A stretch of 64,000 nucleotides of DNA, taken from assembly GCF_900114825.1 (NCBI RefSeq), contig NZ_FOUI01000006.1, positions 104,740-168,739 on the forward strand, given 5' to 3'. Position numbers and translations under genes: made by a program. Below, in pieces: positions 44,161 through 54,700 of this stretch. Numbering within the stretch: position 1 is the stretch's first letter; every line of letters starts with the position of its first letter. The notes beneath the pieces were generated by a model, which worked only from the letters and a program-made list of their open reading frames with translations, ran no database searches and was not told the DNA's origin. This stretch comes from Halopseudomonas yangmingensis. GTDB taxonomy: Bacteria > Pseudomonadota > Gammaproteobacteria > Pseudomonadales > Pseudomonadaceae.

Positions 44161-46221
44161 ATGAAATTCCCCAAACCAACACTGCTTGCAACCATTATCA
44201 GTACCACTGTCATGAGCGGCATGCTGCACGCAGCCTCTTCGCTGGATATGGTGGTCGTCATTGATGAATCCGGCTCGATGTCCGGTGAGCACAATGCATT
44301 TATCGGTACCTACGTACAGAATCTGGACAGACTGCTGAACGAGCAGAATGTCACCCTTAACCAATATGGCCTTGTCGGTTTTGGTGCCAGTACCTGGGGT
44401 TCACCCGCTGCCAATGAAGCGGGGCGTGAAAATGGCACTGACCTGTACCGGCATTTCTACCTCGGGCTCGATCCGGATCGGGTTTGGGGTTCCGCCGATG
44501 AGTTCCATGCGGTGACGCCGCAGCTTGAAGTCTCTGGCGGCTTCGAGGATGGTTATCGGGCGATTGATTACACGTTCCGCAATTATGATTTTCGCGCTAC
44601 GGCGGGCTCGGCAATCATGCTGATTACCGACGAAGACCGCGACAATGATACCCGCAACCTGGTAACAGACCATTTGCCTGCTGGCATGTCCTCCATCACC
44701 AAGGAGTACATCCAGGACCAACTGGCCCTGCACAAGACAGTAGTGCATGCGGTGGTCCAGCAGCGATTCACTGACAAGGATGGCAATAACGCAATTGCCG
44801 TGGTTGGTGCTGATCCGGATACCGGTTTTGCCTATGTGCGTGACGCCAATGGTGTGATCACCAAGGTGCAGGGCTATGTGCTGCAGCCAACCTGGGATAC
44901 CACCCAGGCTGACTACACCGAGCTGGCACTGGCCAGTGGTGGTACCGCAATGGATATCGACGGGCTGCGCAGCGTCTATACCGATGCGGCCGCCCTCGCG
45001 GCACTGAGTGGCGAACTGGCCAAGCTGGTGGCCGATATTGCAGTGGGCCAGGTGCCGGTAATCGGCATTGATTGTGGCGTCGCCCAGGGTGTAGCAGCAC
45101 AGATCTGCTCGGCCATTGCGTCGTCGAACAATGCAGGCTTGCAACAGATTGGCCAGCAGATCAACTCGCCGGCCCAGTACGGTCAACTGACCCAGTATCA
45201 GGTCAATCAGATGCTGCAGAGCGCAGTGTCCAATACCCGCAATGTGCGTCGTGTGGTATTGAACCGTCTGGCGGATATGCGCCGTGCCGGGTTTGCCTCG
45301 AATGACATCAATCTGGTGAATTTTGCCAATGCCAATGTCTCCCTGTCACCGGAAATGGTTGAGGCCATGCGCATTGCACGGGGCGGTGCGGCCTCGGCTG
45401 ATCAGGGTGATGCCGGCTTCTTTATCCGTGGTATCTATACCCGTGGTGACTACGACTCCACCGCTGTCGCCAATGGCTATGAAAGCACCACCTATACCTT
45501 TGTTGCCGGTATCGACAAGTACCTGAGTGACGCAGCCCAGGTTGGTGCGGCAATCAGTTATGCGACTACCGATTCGGATTTCTCCCGGGTTGCAGGCGGT
45601 ACCGAAGCCAAGACCTATGGTCTGACCGCATACGGTTCCTACCAGTTGGCACCTGAGTTGTTCCTGGAAGGTAGTGCCGGCTACAGCCGCGCCGATTTTG
45701 ATACCAGCCGCGACACTGGCTTTGGCATTGTCAAGGGCGATACCAAGGGCGATATCTGGAATGTCTCAGTGGGCGCTCTGAAAAATATCCAGGCCGGTAG
45801 TGTGTTGCTGCAACCCTTTGCCTACTTGCATTACACCGATGTAACCATCAATGGCTTCACCGAACAGGGCGGCGCTGCCGCGCTGCGCGTTGGCTCCAGC
45901 AATATGGACTCGCTGGTCTCCGAGCTGGGTGTAACTAGCGCCATACAACTGACCGACAGCCTGACCGCTGACCTGCGTCTGGCCTGGGAGCATGAGTTCA
46001 ACAACTCAGGAACATCCATTGCTTCCTCCTTCGTCAGTGCCCCCGGCAACGTGTTCCGCAGCCGGACGCCTTCGCAAACCGCTGACTACGGACGTGTCGG
46101 ACTGGGCCTGACCAAGGGTCTGGGTCAAAACAGAAGCCTGGCGCTGCGCGGCGAAACCCTGGTCGGACACAACCGCTATGACGAGTACTCGCTGGAAATC
46201 CGCTATCGCCAGGCCTTCTGA
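44161..46221 (+). CDS. Von Willebrand factor A-domain autotransporter
   Basis: The protein has 686 residues with a signal peptide (LLATIISTTVMSGMLHA). The passenger, residues 28-290, is a VWA domain with the metal-ion-dependent adhesion site DESGS (D35, S37, S39), so it should bind ligands through a divalent cation. A helical linker rich in Q/N/A follows (residues 300-420). The last 265 residues have the alternating pattern of a 12-strand autotransporter beta barrel and end in Phe (YSLEIRYRQAF). This is a type Va-like secreted or surface adhesin with an unusual passenger. The ATG at 44161 has GGAG at 9 bases; an in-frame ATG at 44146 is possible. It heads a continuous run of five genes. Confidence 0.85.
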   Translation: MKFPKPTLLATIISTTVMSGMLHAASSLDMVVVIDESGSMSGEHNAFIGTYVQNLDRLLNEQNVTLNQYGLVGFGASTWGSPAANEAGRENGTDLYRHFYLGLDPDRVWGSADEFHAVTPQLEVSGGFEDGYRAIDYTFRNYDFRATAGSAIMLITDEDRDNDTRNLVTDHLPAGMSSITKEYIQDQLALHKTVVHAVVQQRFTDKDGNNAIAVVGADPDTGFAYVRDANGVITKVQGYVLQPTWDTTQADYTELALASGGTAMDIDGLRSVYTDAAALAALSGELAKLVADIAVGQVPVIGIDCGVAQGVAAQICSAIASSNNAGLQQIGQQINSPAQYGQLTQYQVNQMLQSAVSNTRNVRRVVLNRLADMRRAGFASNDINLVNFANANVSLSPEMVEAMRIARGGAASADQGDAGFFIRGIYTRGDYDSTAVANGYESTTYTFVAGIDKYLSDAAQVGAAISYATTDSDFSRVAGGTEAKTYGLTAYGSYQLAPELFLEGSAGYSRADFDTSRDTGFGIVKGDTKGDIWNVSVGALKNIQAGSVLLQPFAYLHYTDVTINGFTEQGGAAALRVGSSNMDSLVSELGVTSAIQLTDSLTADLRLAWEHEFNNSGTSIASSFVSAPGNVFRSRTPSQTADYGRVGLGLTKGLGQNRSLALRGETLVGHNRYDEYSLEIRYRQAF

Positions 46222-46244
46222 GTGATAGCTGTCAATCACGCCTG

Positions 46245-47168
46245 ATGTACAGGAAATTGACGCTGACCTGCGGGTCATCAGCCAGTCTGGTGACTCGCAG
46301 CATTGTTGCAATCGGCATGCTTGTCATGCTCGGTTGTGCCAGTGGTACGCAATCCCTTGCGCAACGAATAGACGATGACGTTACCGGCGCTGTCGCCCTG
46401 ACATTGCCGGCCGGCGACTTTGTCCTGCAGGCGGTTGAGCGTTCCGGAGCCGGTGAGGAAGCCTGGGTATTTATTGAAGGTGATGGCCGCCCCTGGCGTG
46501 CTGGCGGGCAAGTCATTGCCGAAAACCCGACGCCGCAGAAAACCCCGATGCTGGACTGGATGCTGCAGACACAGGGTCCATCACTGTATCTGGGGCGCCC
46601 CTGTTACCACCAGCCGCGCATTGAGAAGCCATGTAATCCACTGCTGTGGACCTACCTTCGCTATTCCGAGACGGTGGTCGCGGCGATGCAAACAGCCTTG
46701 TCAGCCTGGCTGGAGAGCCAGCCGCAGGTGAGCAGGGTCACGCTGGTTGGCCATTCCGGGGGAGGGGTGCTGGCGTTGCTGCTGGCGGAGCGCATGCCGA
46801 GCGCACACAGGGTTATAGCCATGGCTGCGCCGCTGGACATTGACCGCTGGGCTGACTTGCATGGCTATGGCCGCCTGGTTGGCTCAATCAACCCCGCGCA
46901 GCTGAATCAGTGGCGCGGCGATACAAGGCGTTATCTGTTGTTCGGACAGGATGATGCACAGGTGCCTGCCTCCGCATTTCAGCAGGTGGCCAGGGATATT
47001 CCGGGTGCCCGGGTAATGCTGCTTGAGGGCGCTCGACATGATTGTTGCACAGCCTATATCTGTGCGCTTTTGGGACCAGGAAAGGGAAATGATCCGACCA
47101 GTATTGATAGCGGGATGTCTGCTGTGCTTCAGCACTATTCAGGTGCATGCCCAGGCGTTGCCCGGTGA
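46245..47168 (+). CDS. Alpha/beta-hydrolase lipoprotein
   Basis: The protein has 307 residues. A lipoprotein signal ends at Cys31 (GMLVMLGC). The core is an alpha/beta hydrolase: nucleophile Ser171 in VTLVGHSGGGVLALLLAE, an Asp candidate in LLFGQDDAQVPAS, and His in EGARHDCC. The substrate is unknown. It starts 24 bases after the autotransporter stop without a strong ribosome site. Its last 80 bases overlap the start of the transporter gene in another frame, longer than usual, so the C-terminal tail beyond HDCC may be a recent extension or frame change. Position in the operon suggests an accessory role for the secreted proteins. Confidence 0.75.
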   Translation: MYRKLTLTCGSSASLVTRSIVAIGMLVMLGCASGTQSLAQRIDDDVTGAVALTLPAGDFVLQAVERSGAGEEAWVFIEGDGRPWRAGGQVIAENPTPQKTPMLDWMLQTQGPSLYLGRPCYHQPRIEKPCNPLLWTYLRYSETVVAAMQTALSAWLESQPQVSRVTLVGHSGGGVLALLLAERMPSAHRVIAMAAPLDIDRWADLHGYGRLVGSINPAQLNQWRGDTRRYLLFGQDDAQVPASAFQQVARDIPGARVMLLEGARHDCCTAYICALLGPGKGNDPTSIDSGMSAVLQHYSGACPGVAR

Positions 47169-48765
47169 CAGGGACCTGATACGAGAGCGTCAGGAGCGCG
47201 TGCTGGAGGAGCAAAGGCGGCGATTGCAAGAATTGCAACAACTGCCCGGCGAGTCGCCGGCCCTGCCATTACAGGAAAGTGAGGCTGAGGCGCGTTGCTT
47301 TGATATTCAGCGTATCAGCCTGACCGGCGCCAGTCTGATAGCCCAGGAAGATCAGGACAGATTGCTGGCCCCCTTTGTCGGTCGCTGCCTTGGCAGCGCC
47401 GACCTGAACAACGTGCTCAAGACGATTACAGGCTTTTATCTGGATCGTGGCTATGTGACCTCGCGCGCCTACCTGCCACAGCAGGATATCAGTGACGGCG
47501 ACCTCGAAGTGCTGGTTATTGAAGGATACCTTGAGGGTCTCGACAGTTCTGAACTGGCCACTGACAGAGAGCTGGGCATGAGCTTTCCCGGACGGGAAGG
47601 TGCGCTTCTGAGTCTCCGTGAGCTTGAGCAACTGGTAGATCAACTGGGACGTTTGCCGTCCCGCCAGGTCCAGCTTGAATTGTTGCCGGGCGAACAGCCC
47701 GGAGGCAGCCGGGTACGCCTGCAAGGGCAGCGCAGCAAGGCCTGGCGGGCATCGCTTGCCCGGCACAATGACGGTCAGCAGAGCACCGGCGAACAACAGT
47801 GGGGCGTCGGTCTGGACTGGGACAGCCCGCTGGGACTGGCAGATCAGTTGCGCTTGCGCGCAAACAAGGATGCCGTCAGTGATCATTGGCGGCATTCCGC
47901 AAGCCAGAGCCTGAACTATGGCATTCCATTCGGCTGGTGGAACCTGGGATACAGCTACAGCCAGAGTTACTACCGTACCCGGGCCAGCACGGCAGGCCTG
48001 ACGTATCACAGTAACGGTGAGAGCAAGCGCCATCAGCTTGATGCCGAGCGAGTCCTGCACCGGGACAGTCTGGGCAAAACGGCAGTCAAGTTGGGACTGG
48101 GGCACTTACGCACACGCAATTATCTGGAAAATGTATTGCTTGGCAGCTCGAGTCATCGACTCAGTGAGTTTCAGCTGGGTGCTAACCATGGGCGCAGAAT
48201 AGGCAACGCCTTCGCCAATATCGATTTTGGCTGGCAACGGGGCATCGGGGCCTTTGATGCCCAAACGAATGGCAGTCCACAGGGTAGCCAGCCGGTTGCC
48301 CGTTACGACAAATACAGCCTGACGGCCAGTTATCTACAGCCATTCACCCTGGGTAATCAGCAATTCAGTCTGGATAGTCTGGTCAGTGGGCAGCACAGTG
48401 ATGATGTGCTGTTCGGGCCGCAGCGCATTAGCTTGGGTGGTCTTGCCTCAATAAGGGGGTTCAAGGATCAGTCGTTGAGCGGTGACAGCGGCTTCTATTG
48501 GCGTAGCAACCTGCGCTGGCGCAAGGCCGTCAGCAACCCATGGCTGCACGAGCTGGGTATTGCCCTGGGTTATGACATCGGCGCTATCAGCGGAACCCGC
48601 TACAACGCCAGCCAGCATGGTCGCATGAGTGGCAATGCTTTGGAATTCTCAGCCCGAGGACGACATGCAGCGGCCAGTGTCACTCTGGCCCGATCCCTGT
48701 CGCGACCGGATGTGATTGACCGTGGTGAAAGCCCGGTTTACTTCCGTTTTGACCTGTTTTTCTGA
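47089..48765 (+). CDS. cdiB: Two-partner secretion transporter, CdiB/FhaC/ShlB family
   Basis: This 558-residue outer-membrane Omp85-type pore exports the large exoprotein encoded next. After a signal peptide (RPVLIAGCLLCFSTIQVHA) and a plug helix rich in R, E and Q, there are two POTRA domains: CFDIQRISLTGASLI, and TGFYLDRGYVTSRAYLPQQDISDGDLEVLVIEGYLEG. A 16-strand barrel follows with the conserved loop-6 motif (SLGGLASIRGFKDQSLSGDSG) and a terminal Phe (YFRFDLFF). The ATG at 47089 has AGGAAAGG just upstream and puts the signal peptide first. It overlaps the hydrolase gene and lies 23 bases before cdiA. Confidence 0.93.
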   Translation: MIRPVLIAGCLLCFSTIQVHAQALPGDRDLIRERQERVLEEQRRRLQELQQLPGESPALPLQESEAEARCFDIQRISLTGASLIAQEDQDRLLAPFVGRCLGSADLNNVLKTITGFYLDRGYVTSRAYLPQQDISDGDLEVLVIEGYLEGLDSSELATDRELGMSFPGREGALLSLRELEQLVDQLGRLPSRQVQLELLPGEQPGGSRVRLQGQRSKAWRASLARHNDGQQSTGEQQWGVGLDWDSPLGLADQLRLRANKDAVSDHWRHSASQSLNYGIPFGWWNLGYSYSQSYYRTRASTAGLTYHSNGESKRHQLDAERVLHRDSLGKTAVKLGLGHLRTRNYLENVLLGSSSHRLSEFQLGANHGRRIGNAFANIDFGWQRGIGAFDAQTNGSPQGSQPVARYDKYSLTASYLQPFTLGNQQFSLDSLVSGQHSDDVLFGPQRISLGGLASIRGFKDQSLSGDSGFYWRSNLRWRKAVSNPWLHELGIALGYDIGAISGTRYNASQHGRMSGNALEFSARGRHAAASVTLARSLSRPDVIDRGESPVYFRFDLFF

Positions 48766-48788
48766 TTTGTGACCAAGGAATGAAGACC

Positions 48789-51700
48789 ATGGATGTGCAC
48801 AGCCCCCTGTTCAAGAACATCGCCACCCTGTTGATTGGTGTACTGACGCTCAACCCGCTGGTCAGCCTGGCGGCGGATCTGGCTGTAGATGGCGCAGCCG
48901 CAGGTAATACAGGCTTGGGGCAGGCCGGAAACGGTGTACCGGTGATCAATATTGCCACGCCAAACGCCGGTGGTTTGTCGCACAACCGCTTCATTGAATA
49001 CAACGTAGGTCAGCAAGGCCTGATTCTCAACAATGCCAGAGATGTTCAGGCTACGCAGCTGGGGGGGTATATCCACGCCAACCCGAACCTGGCTGGCAGT
49101 GCCGCAGGGCTTATTCTGAATGAGGTGACAGGCAGCAACCCCAGTCAACTCAAAGGCTATACCGAGGTTGCCGGGCAGCGTGCCGGTGTGATCGTGGCCA
49201 ACCCCCACGGCATAACCTGTGACGGTTGCGGCTTCATCAATACCCCCCGTGCTGTTTTGAGTACCGGTAAACCCGTCATTGAAGATGGGCAGTTGCGCCG
49301 TTTTGATGTGGATCAGGGCGAGATTGTCATTGATGGCGCTGGAATCAATGCCACCAACGTTGATCAGTTCGACCTGATTACCCGCAGTGCCAAAATCAAT
49401 GCAGAACTGCACGCCAACCAGTTGAACGTCGTTGCCGGACGCAACGAGGTGGATGCTGACACGCTGGTTGCGACACCCAAGGCTGCAGATGGTAGCGACA
49501 AGCCGTTGTTGGCTGTTGATAGTTCGGCACTTGGCGGCATGTATGCAGGCAGCATTCGCCTGGTGGGAACCGAGCATGGTGTGGGCGTGCGGTTGGCCGG
49601 CGATATGGCCGCCAGCGCAGGCGATATGCACATCGATGCCAATGGCCAGTTGAGTCTTGGCCGCCTGGCCACCCTGGGCGATCTGCATCTGAGTGGGCAG
49701 GCTATCAACCTGGCTCAGGGGTATGCCGAGGGCAAGGCAGAACTGCATGCCAGCGAACAAGTTAATGTCACGGGAAGTCTTGTCAGTGGCGCTGGACTGC
49801 TTGTTCAGGCTGACCAGCTGTACAACCATGGAGTGATCGAGACCGGCATCGCCCTGGACGGCAGTCGCCAGCCGCAGGCGGACATGGAAATTAAAACGCA
49901 ACACCTTGGCAATGCCGGGCTGATGATGGCCTCTGGCACGCTGGATGTTGAAACGCAGACGCTGGACAACCGCAGTGCCACCATGGCCTCTGTCTCGGCA
50001 TTACGGATTACCACCGAACAGCTGGATAACCATGACGGGCAATTGATATCCGAGGCAGGACTGAGCCTGCAGGCAACAGCAGCAAGCAATGCGGAAGGCC
50101 TGGTCAGTGCCGGTCAGGATGCGCGATTGGTTGTTGTCGATGCGTTTGACAACCGCGAAGGGCTGATCGTCAGCAATGCACAGGTAGATGTCCAGGCCGA
50201 CAAGCTGGACAACCGGGGCGGCCAGATTGGTGCCGCCCAGCAGCTGAACGTCAGCGCCACCCGGCTGGACAACAGCAACCTGGGAACACTCTCTAGCCAG
50301 GGCGCAATGGCACTGAACGTCACTGGCCGGCTGGCTAACCATGATCAGGGAGCTTTGATCAGCACGACTGACATGCAGGTACGCGCCGGGCAACTGGACA
50401 ACAGTGAAGACGGCGTTGTGGTTGCCAGTGGCAGCCTTGAATTGCAGATTGGCAACGATATCGACAACCGTAACGGCACCCTCGTGGCCAGTCACGACCT
50501 GAAGTTGCAGGCGGCGGAACTGGACAATCGCGATGGCGATCTGAGTGCGGGTAATACCTTGCAAGCCAAGGTGTCGAGTCAGCTGGATAACCGCCAAGGC
50601 ATGCTCGCCAGTAGCGGTTTGCTTGATCTGGAAGTCGGCAGTCTCGACAACACCAGCCAGGGACAGCTTGTCAGCCAGGGCGATATCACGCTGCGCGCGG
50701 ACCAGCTTGATAATGCCGATGGCGTGCTCTATGCGCAGGGCAATGCCGTATTACGAGTCCAGAACCAACTGGACAATCGTGGTGGCGTACTTCTGGCCGA
50801 CGCAGGCCTGACTCTCAATGCGGGCGAACTGCTCAATCATCAGGGAACAGTCCAGGCCACCAGTGGCGCGCTGGTGCTGGGGCTGGATGGCAGCCTGGAT
50901 AACACCGATGGATTGCTGCTGGCCGGCGATGGCCTGCTTGAGGTCAATGCAGACCGAATAAGCAACCAGGGTGGTGTGATTACCAGCCTGAAAGGGATGG
51001 TCAGCAGTGTCAGTCGCCTGTTCAGCAACCTCACCGGCGTGGTGCAGGCGGATGATGTCACTCTGCAAGTCGCCGAGACGCTGAATAACGATCTTGGGCA
51101 CATAGCGGCGGTCAATGGCAATCTTCAGGTCGACACGCAACGGCTCAGCAATATGCACGGCGCCTTATTCGCCCGAGAGTTGCTGAGCATCAATGCCGAA
51201 CAGCTGAATAACAACGACAGCCTGCTGGAGCTGTTCACCAGCATGGACAGCACCTATAGCCAGCAGGAGTGGATAGACTTTTATCGGCAGATGATCCAGA
51301 CCAATTGGGATGGGTTTGTTGCGGATGCCATAGCCCAGGGGCTGGAGCCCTTTCTGGGGGATACCGGGGTAACCCGCAAGCAGGAGCTTCTGGCGCTGCT
51401 GGATGCTATCGAGCAGGATCCGCAGGCCTTGCAGCAAGGCAGCCTGATCCACGCCAAGCGCATCAACCTGGATGTCGACAGGCTCAGCCAAACGGTTACC
51501 AGCCAGATTCTTGCTGAGCAGCAACTTGCCGGAACCGGGCAGGACTGGACCAACCATGGTTTTATGGCCAGTGATGGCACCCTTGATCTACATCTGACCG
51601 GGCATTACGGCAGCTACGGCACACTGGCCAGTGTCGGCCAACTGGATTTGCATGCGGGCAGTCTTGGGCTTGAGCTGGGTAATGAGGACATTGGCGGGAT

Positions 51701-54700
51701 ACTGGGCGGCAGCGACGTATCCGTGTCAGTGGATGGACAGCTCAGCAACTCCGGGCAACTGACCGCCATGGGGGATCTCCAGGTTGAGGCGACGGATATT
51801 GCCAATCTGGGGGTGCTCGGCGCCGCTGATCAACTGCAGATAACCAGCGCCAAACTCTATAACCACCTTGGGCTGGTTTTCAGTGGGAATAACATGTTCC
51901 TGCAAATTGACCAGTTGGCCAACCATGACGCGGATATCTACAGCCTGGCAGGGCTGCGCCTGACCGGACAGGATCCGGCCCGGCGGGCTCAGCAACTGGA
52001 TAATATTTCAGGCACTATCGAATCGGCCGGCAACATGCAGTTGAATGTTGATCAGTTGAACAACCGCAAGGAGGTCTTTCGAGAGGAGCAGGTGCAGCTT
52101 GAGGGTGCGATGACAGTTCGTTGCTATGACTGCAGCGGTGATCATCACAATGTTGACTATATTGGCCGCGAAGTATTCGAGAGCCGGGTGCTCGAGGACT
52201 CGCCAGCAGCCTTGCTGCACAGTGGTGGCCAGCTGAGTATTCAGGCAACCGATATTGCCAACCGGTTCAGCACCCTGTCCGCCAGTGGCGACCTGCTGAT
52301 TCAGGCAGACAATTTGCAGAACCTTGGTGCAGTTGGTGCCCGCACCGAACGCACACGCACCTGGAACACCGGGCGCACCACGGATGGAACTGATTCGCGA
52401 TTCCGCAGGGACTACATCAACCCCTACAACCTCGCCGCGCTACCCAAGCAGCTGCCGCTCGAGGCCCTGGCTCGCTATCGCGAAGTCAGCGACGTTTCCA
52501 TAGTCACGCCACTTGATGCCAACGCCCCGGCGGTCATTCAGGCCGGCGGCAACCTGATCATTGAAGCCCGGCAGCAACTCGAAAACAGCCGGGTTGTCGG
52601 CAATGACCTGCCAGCCTGGCATGATGATCCTACGCGCAATGACATTGCTGCAGCCCTGCAGGACATCATCAAGGTACAGGTCAATGCACAACTACCGCCG
52701 GACCTGCAGCAGCAACAGGTAAACCCGCTTGGGTTGCCTGCCTTCAGTTTGCCAAGTGGCCAGCAAGGGCTGTTCCGCCTGGTGCAAACCCCCGCCGGCA
52801 GTGCGCCTGGCCCAGTGCTGCCGGGCAGCGTCAATGCCCCAACGCCTGGCGGCCATCGGTATTTGATCGAAACCAACCCGGCCCTGACCAATTTGGGTCA
52901 GTTCCTTGGTTCGGAGTACCTGCTGGGTCAGCTTGGTCTTGATCCGAATCAGACGCTCAAGCGTCTGGGCGACGGACTCTATGAACAGCACCTGATCCGT
53001 CAGGCGGTCACAGCACGAACCGGTGCGCGCTACCTGGCTGGGTTGACCAGTGATGAGGCGATGTATCGCTACCTGATGGACAATGCGCTGGCCAGCAAGG
53101 ATGCCCTTGGCCTGACCCTTGGTGTCACCCTGACAGCCGAGCAGGTGGCCGCCCTGACCCACGACATTGTCTGGCTGGAAGAGCATGAGGTGATGGGCGA
53201 GCGGGTGCTGGTGCCGGTACTCTATCTTGCCCAGGCTGAAGGCAGGTTGGCCCCCAGCGGCGCCTTGCTGCAGGGCCAGGATGTAGTGCTGATCAGTGGC
53301 GCTGACCTGCGCAACCAGGGCACCCTGCGGGCCGCTGCCAATCTCGGGATCATCGCCGAGAACATTGACAACAGCGGCTTGCTGCAGGCGCATGAACGCG
53401 TCCAGTTGATTGCCCAGGACAGCATTCGCAATGCCCAGGGCGGCATCATCACGGGCCGGGATGTGTCCCTGAACGCGGGCGGCGATATCATCAATGAGCG
53501 CACAGCAACCTACTATGAAAGCAGCAGTCAGCCGGCTGGGCTGTCTGGCATCAAAGCACTGGCCGGCATATCCAGTCTGCTTCGTGGAATAGGCGGCAGC
53601 GCCAGCGACAGTGGTACGGTGCTGGACAATGCCGCGCGCATTGAAGCCACCAATGACCTGGACATGCACGCGGGTGGCAACCTGATCAATCAGGGTGCCG
53701 TACTACAGGCCGACGGGGATGCCCGCCTCAGCGCCGGACAGGATCTGGTGATAGGCGCGGTTGAAGAAACCAGCAGCTCGCTGCGCAAGGATCGCCGTCA
53801 CCACTGGGAAAGCAGCCAGACCACCCAGCACGGCAGTGAAGTGACGGTTGGCGGGGATCTGCAGGCGCAGGCGGGTAACGATCTGGCCGTGATTGCCAGC
53901 CGCATCGACGTCGGCGGCGACGCAAGCTTGAATGCCGCAGGCGATGTCACACTCATCAGCGCAGCCAACGAACAGCACAACGTTTATCGCTACCGCCGCA
54001 GTGACAAGAAAGTCACCCGCGAGAACAGCCTGGTTGAGCAGCAGGGTGCTGAGGTGTTGGCGGGAGGTGATGTTGTTGTGGCCTCTGGACAAGATATGAC
54101 ACTGGTAGCCAGCCGCATTCAGGCTGCAGGTGATGTTGGTCTGTATGCTGACGGTGACATCAACCTGTTGTCCGGGTTGGACGAGCAATCGTCCTACTAC
54201 ATGAAGCAGGAAAAGAAATCCTTCGGCCGCAGTTCTGCCCGCCAATCTGAAAGCTATACCAGCACCAACGTCGCAACCCAGGTCGAGGCTGGCGGTAATC
54301 TGCTGGTGAATGTCAGTCTGGAAGATCAGGGCAGGGTCATTCTCGAAGGTGGGCAAAACGTCACTATCATTGGCAGTCAGCTTACTGCAGGTGAGGACCT
54401 GGCGGTTGGAGCGCTTGGCAACGTCACTGTCTTGTCCGGTGTTGAGGAACATGGCAGTTATTCCAAGAAAAGCGATTCCGGTTTCCTCGGTTTGTCCAGG
54501 AGCGGCAGAAGTGAATTGCGGACACAGGCGACCCAGGTTGCCAGCGAACTGCAGGCTGATAATGATGTGCTGGTACTGGCGGGCAACGATGTGCGGTTGC
54601 GGGCCAGTAACCTGACTGCAGGCAACGACTCGGAGATTCGCGCAGGCCTGATTACCGAAATCGGGGACATCAATCTGGTCTCCGCTCAGGACCAGGCCTA

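Noticed and set aside
48780..48788. ATG at 48780 as the cdiA start
   Set aside because: The AAGGA ribosome site directly abuts this codon; the ATG at 48789 has proper spacing and starts right before the signal peptide.
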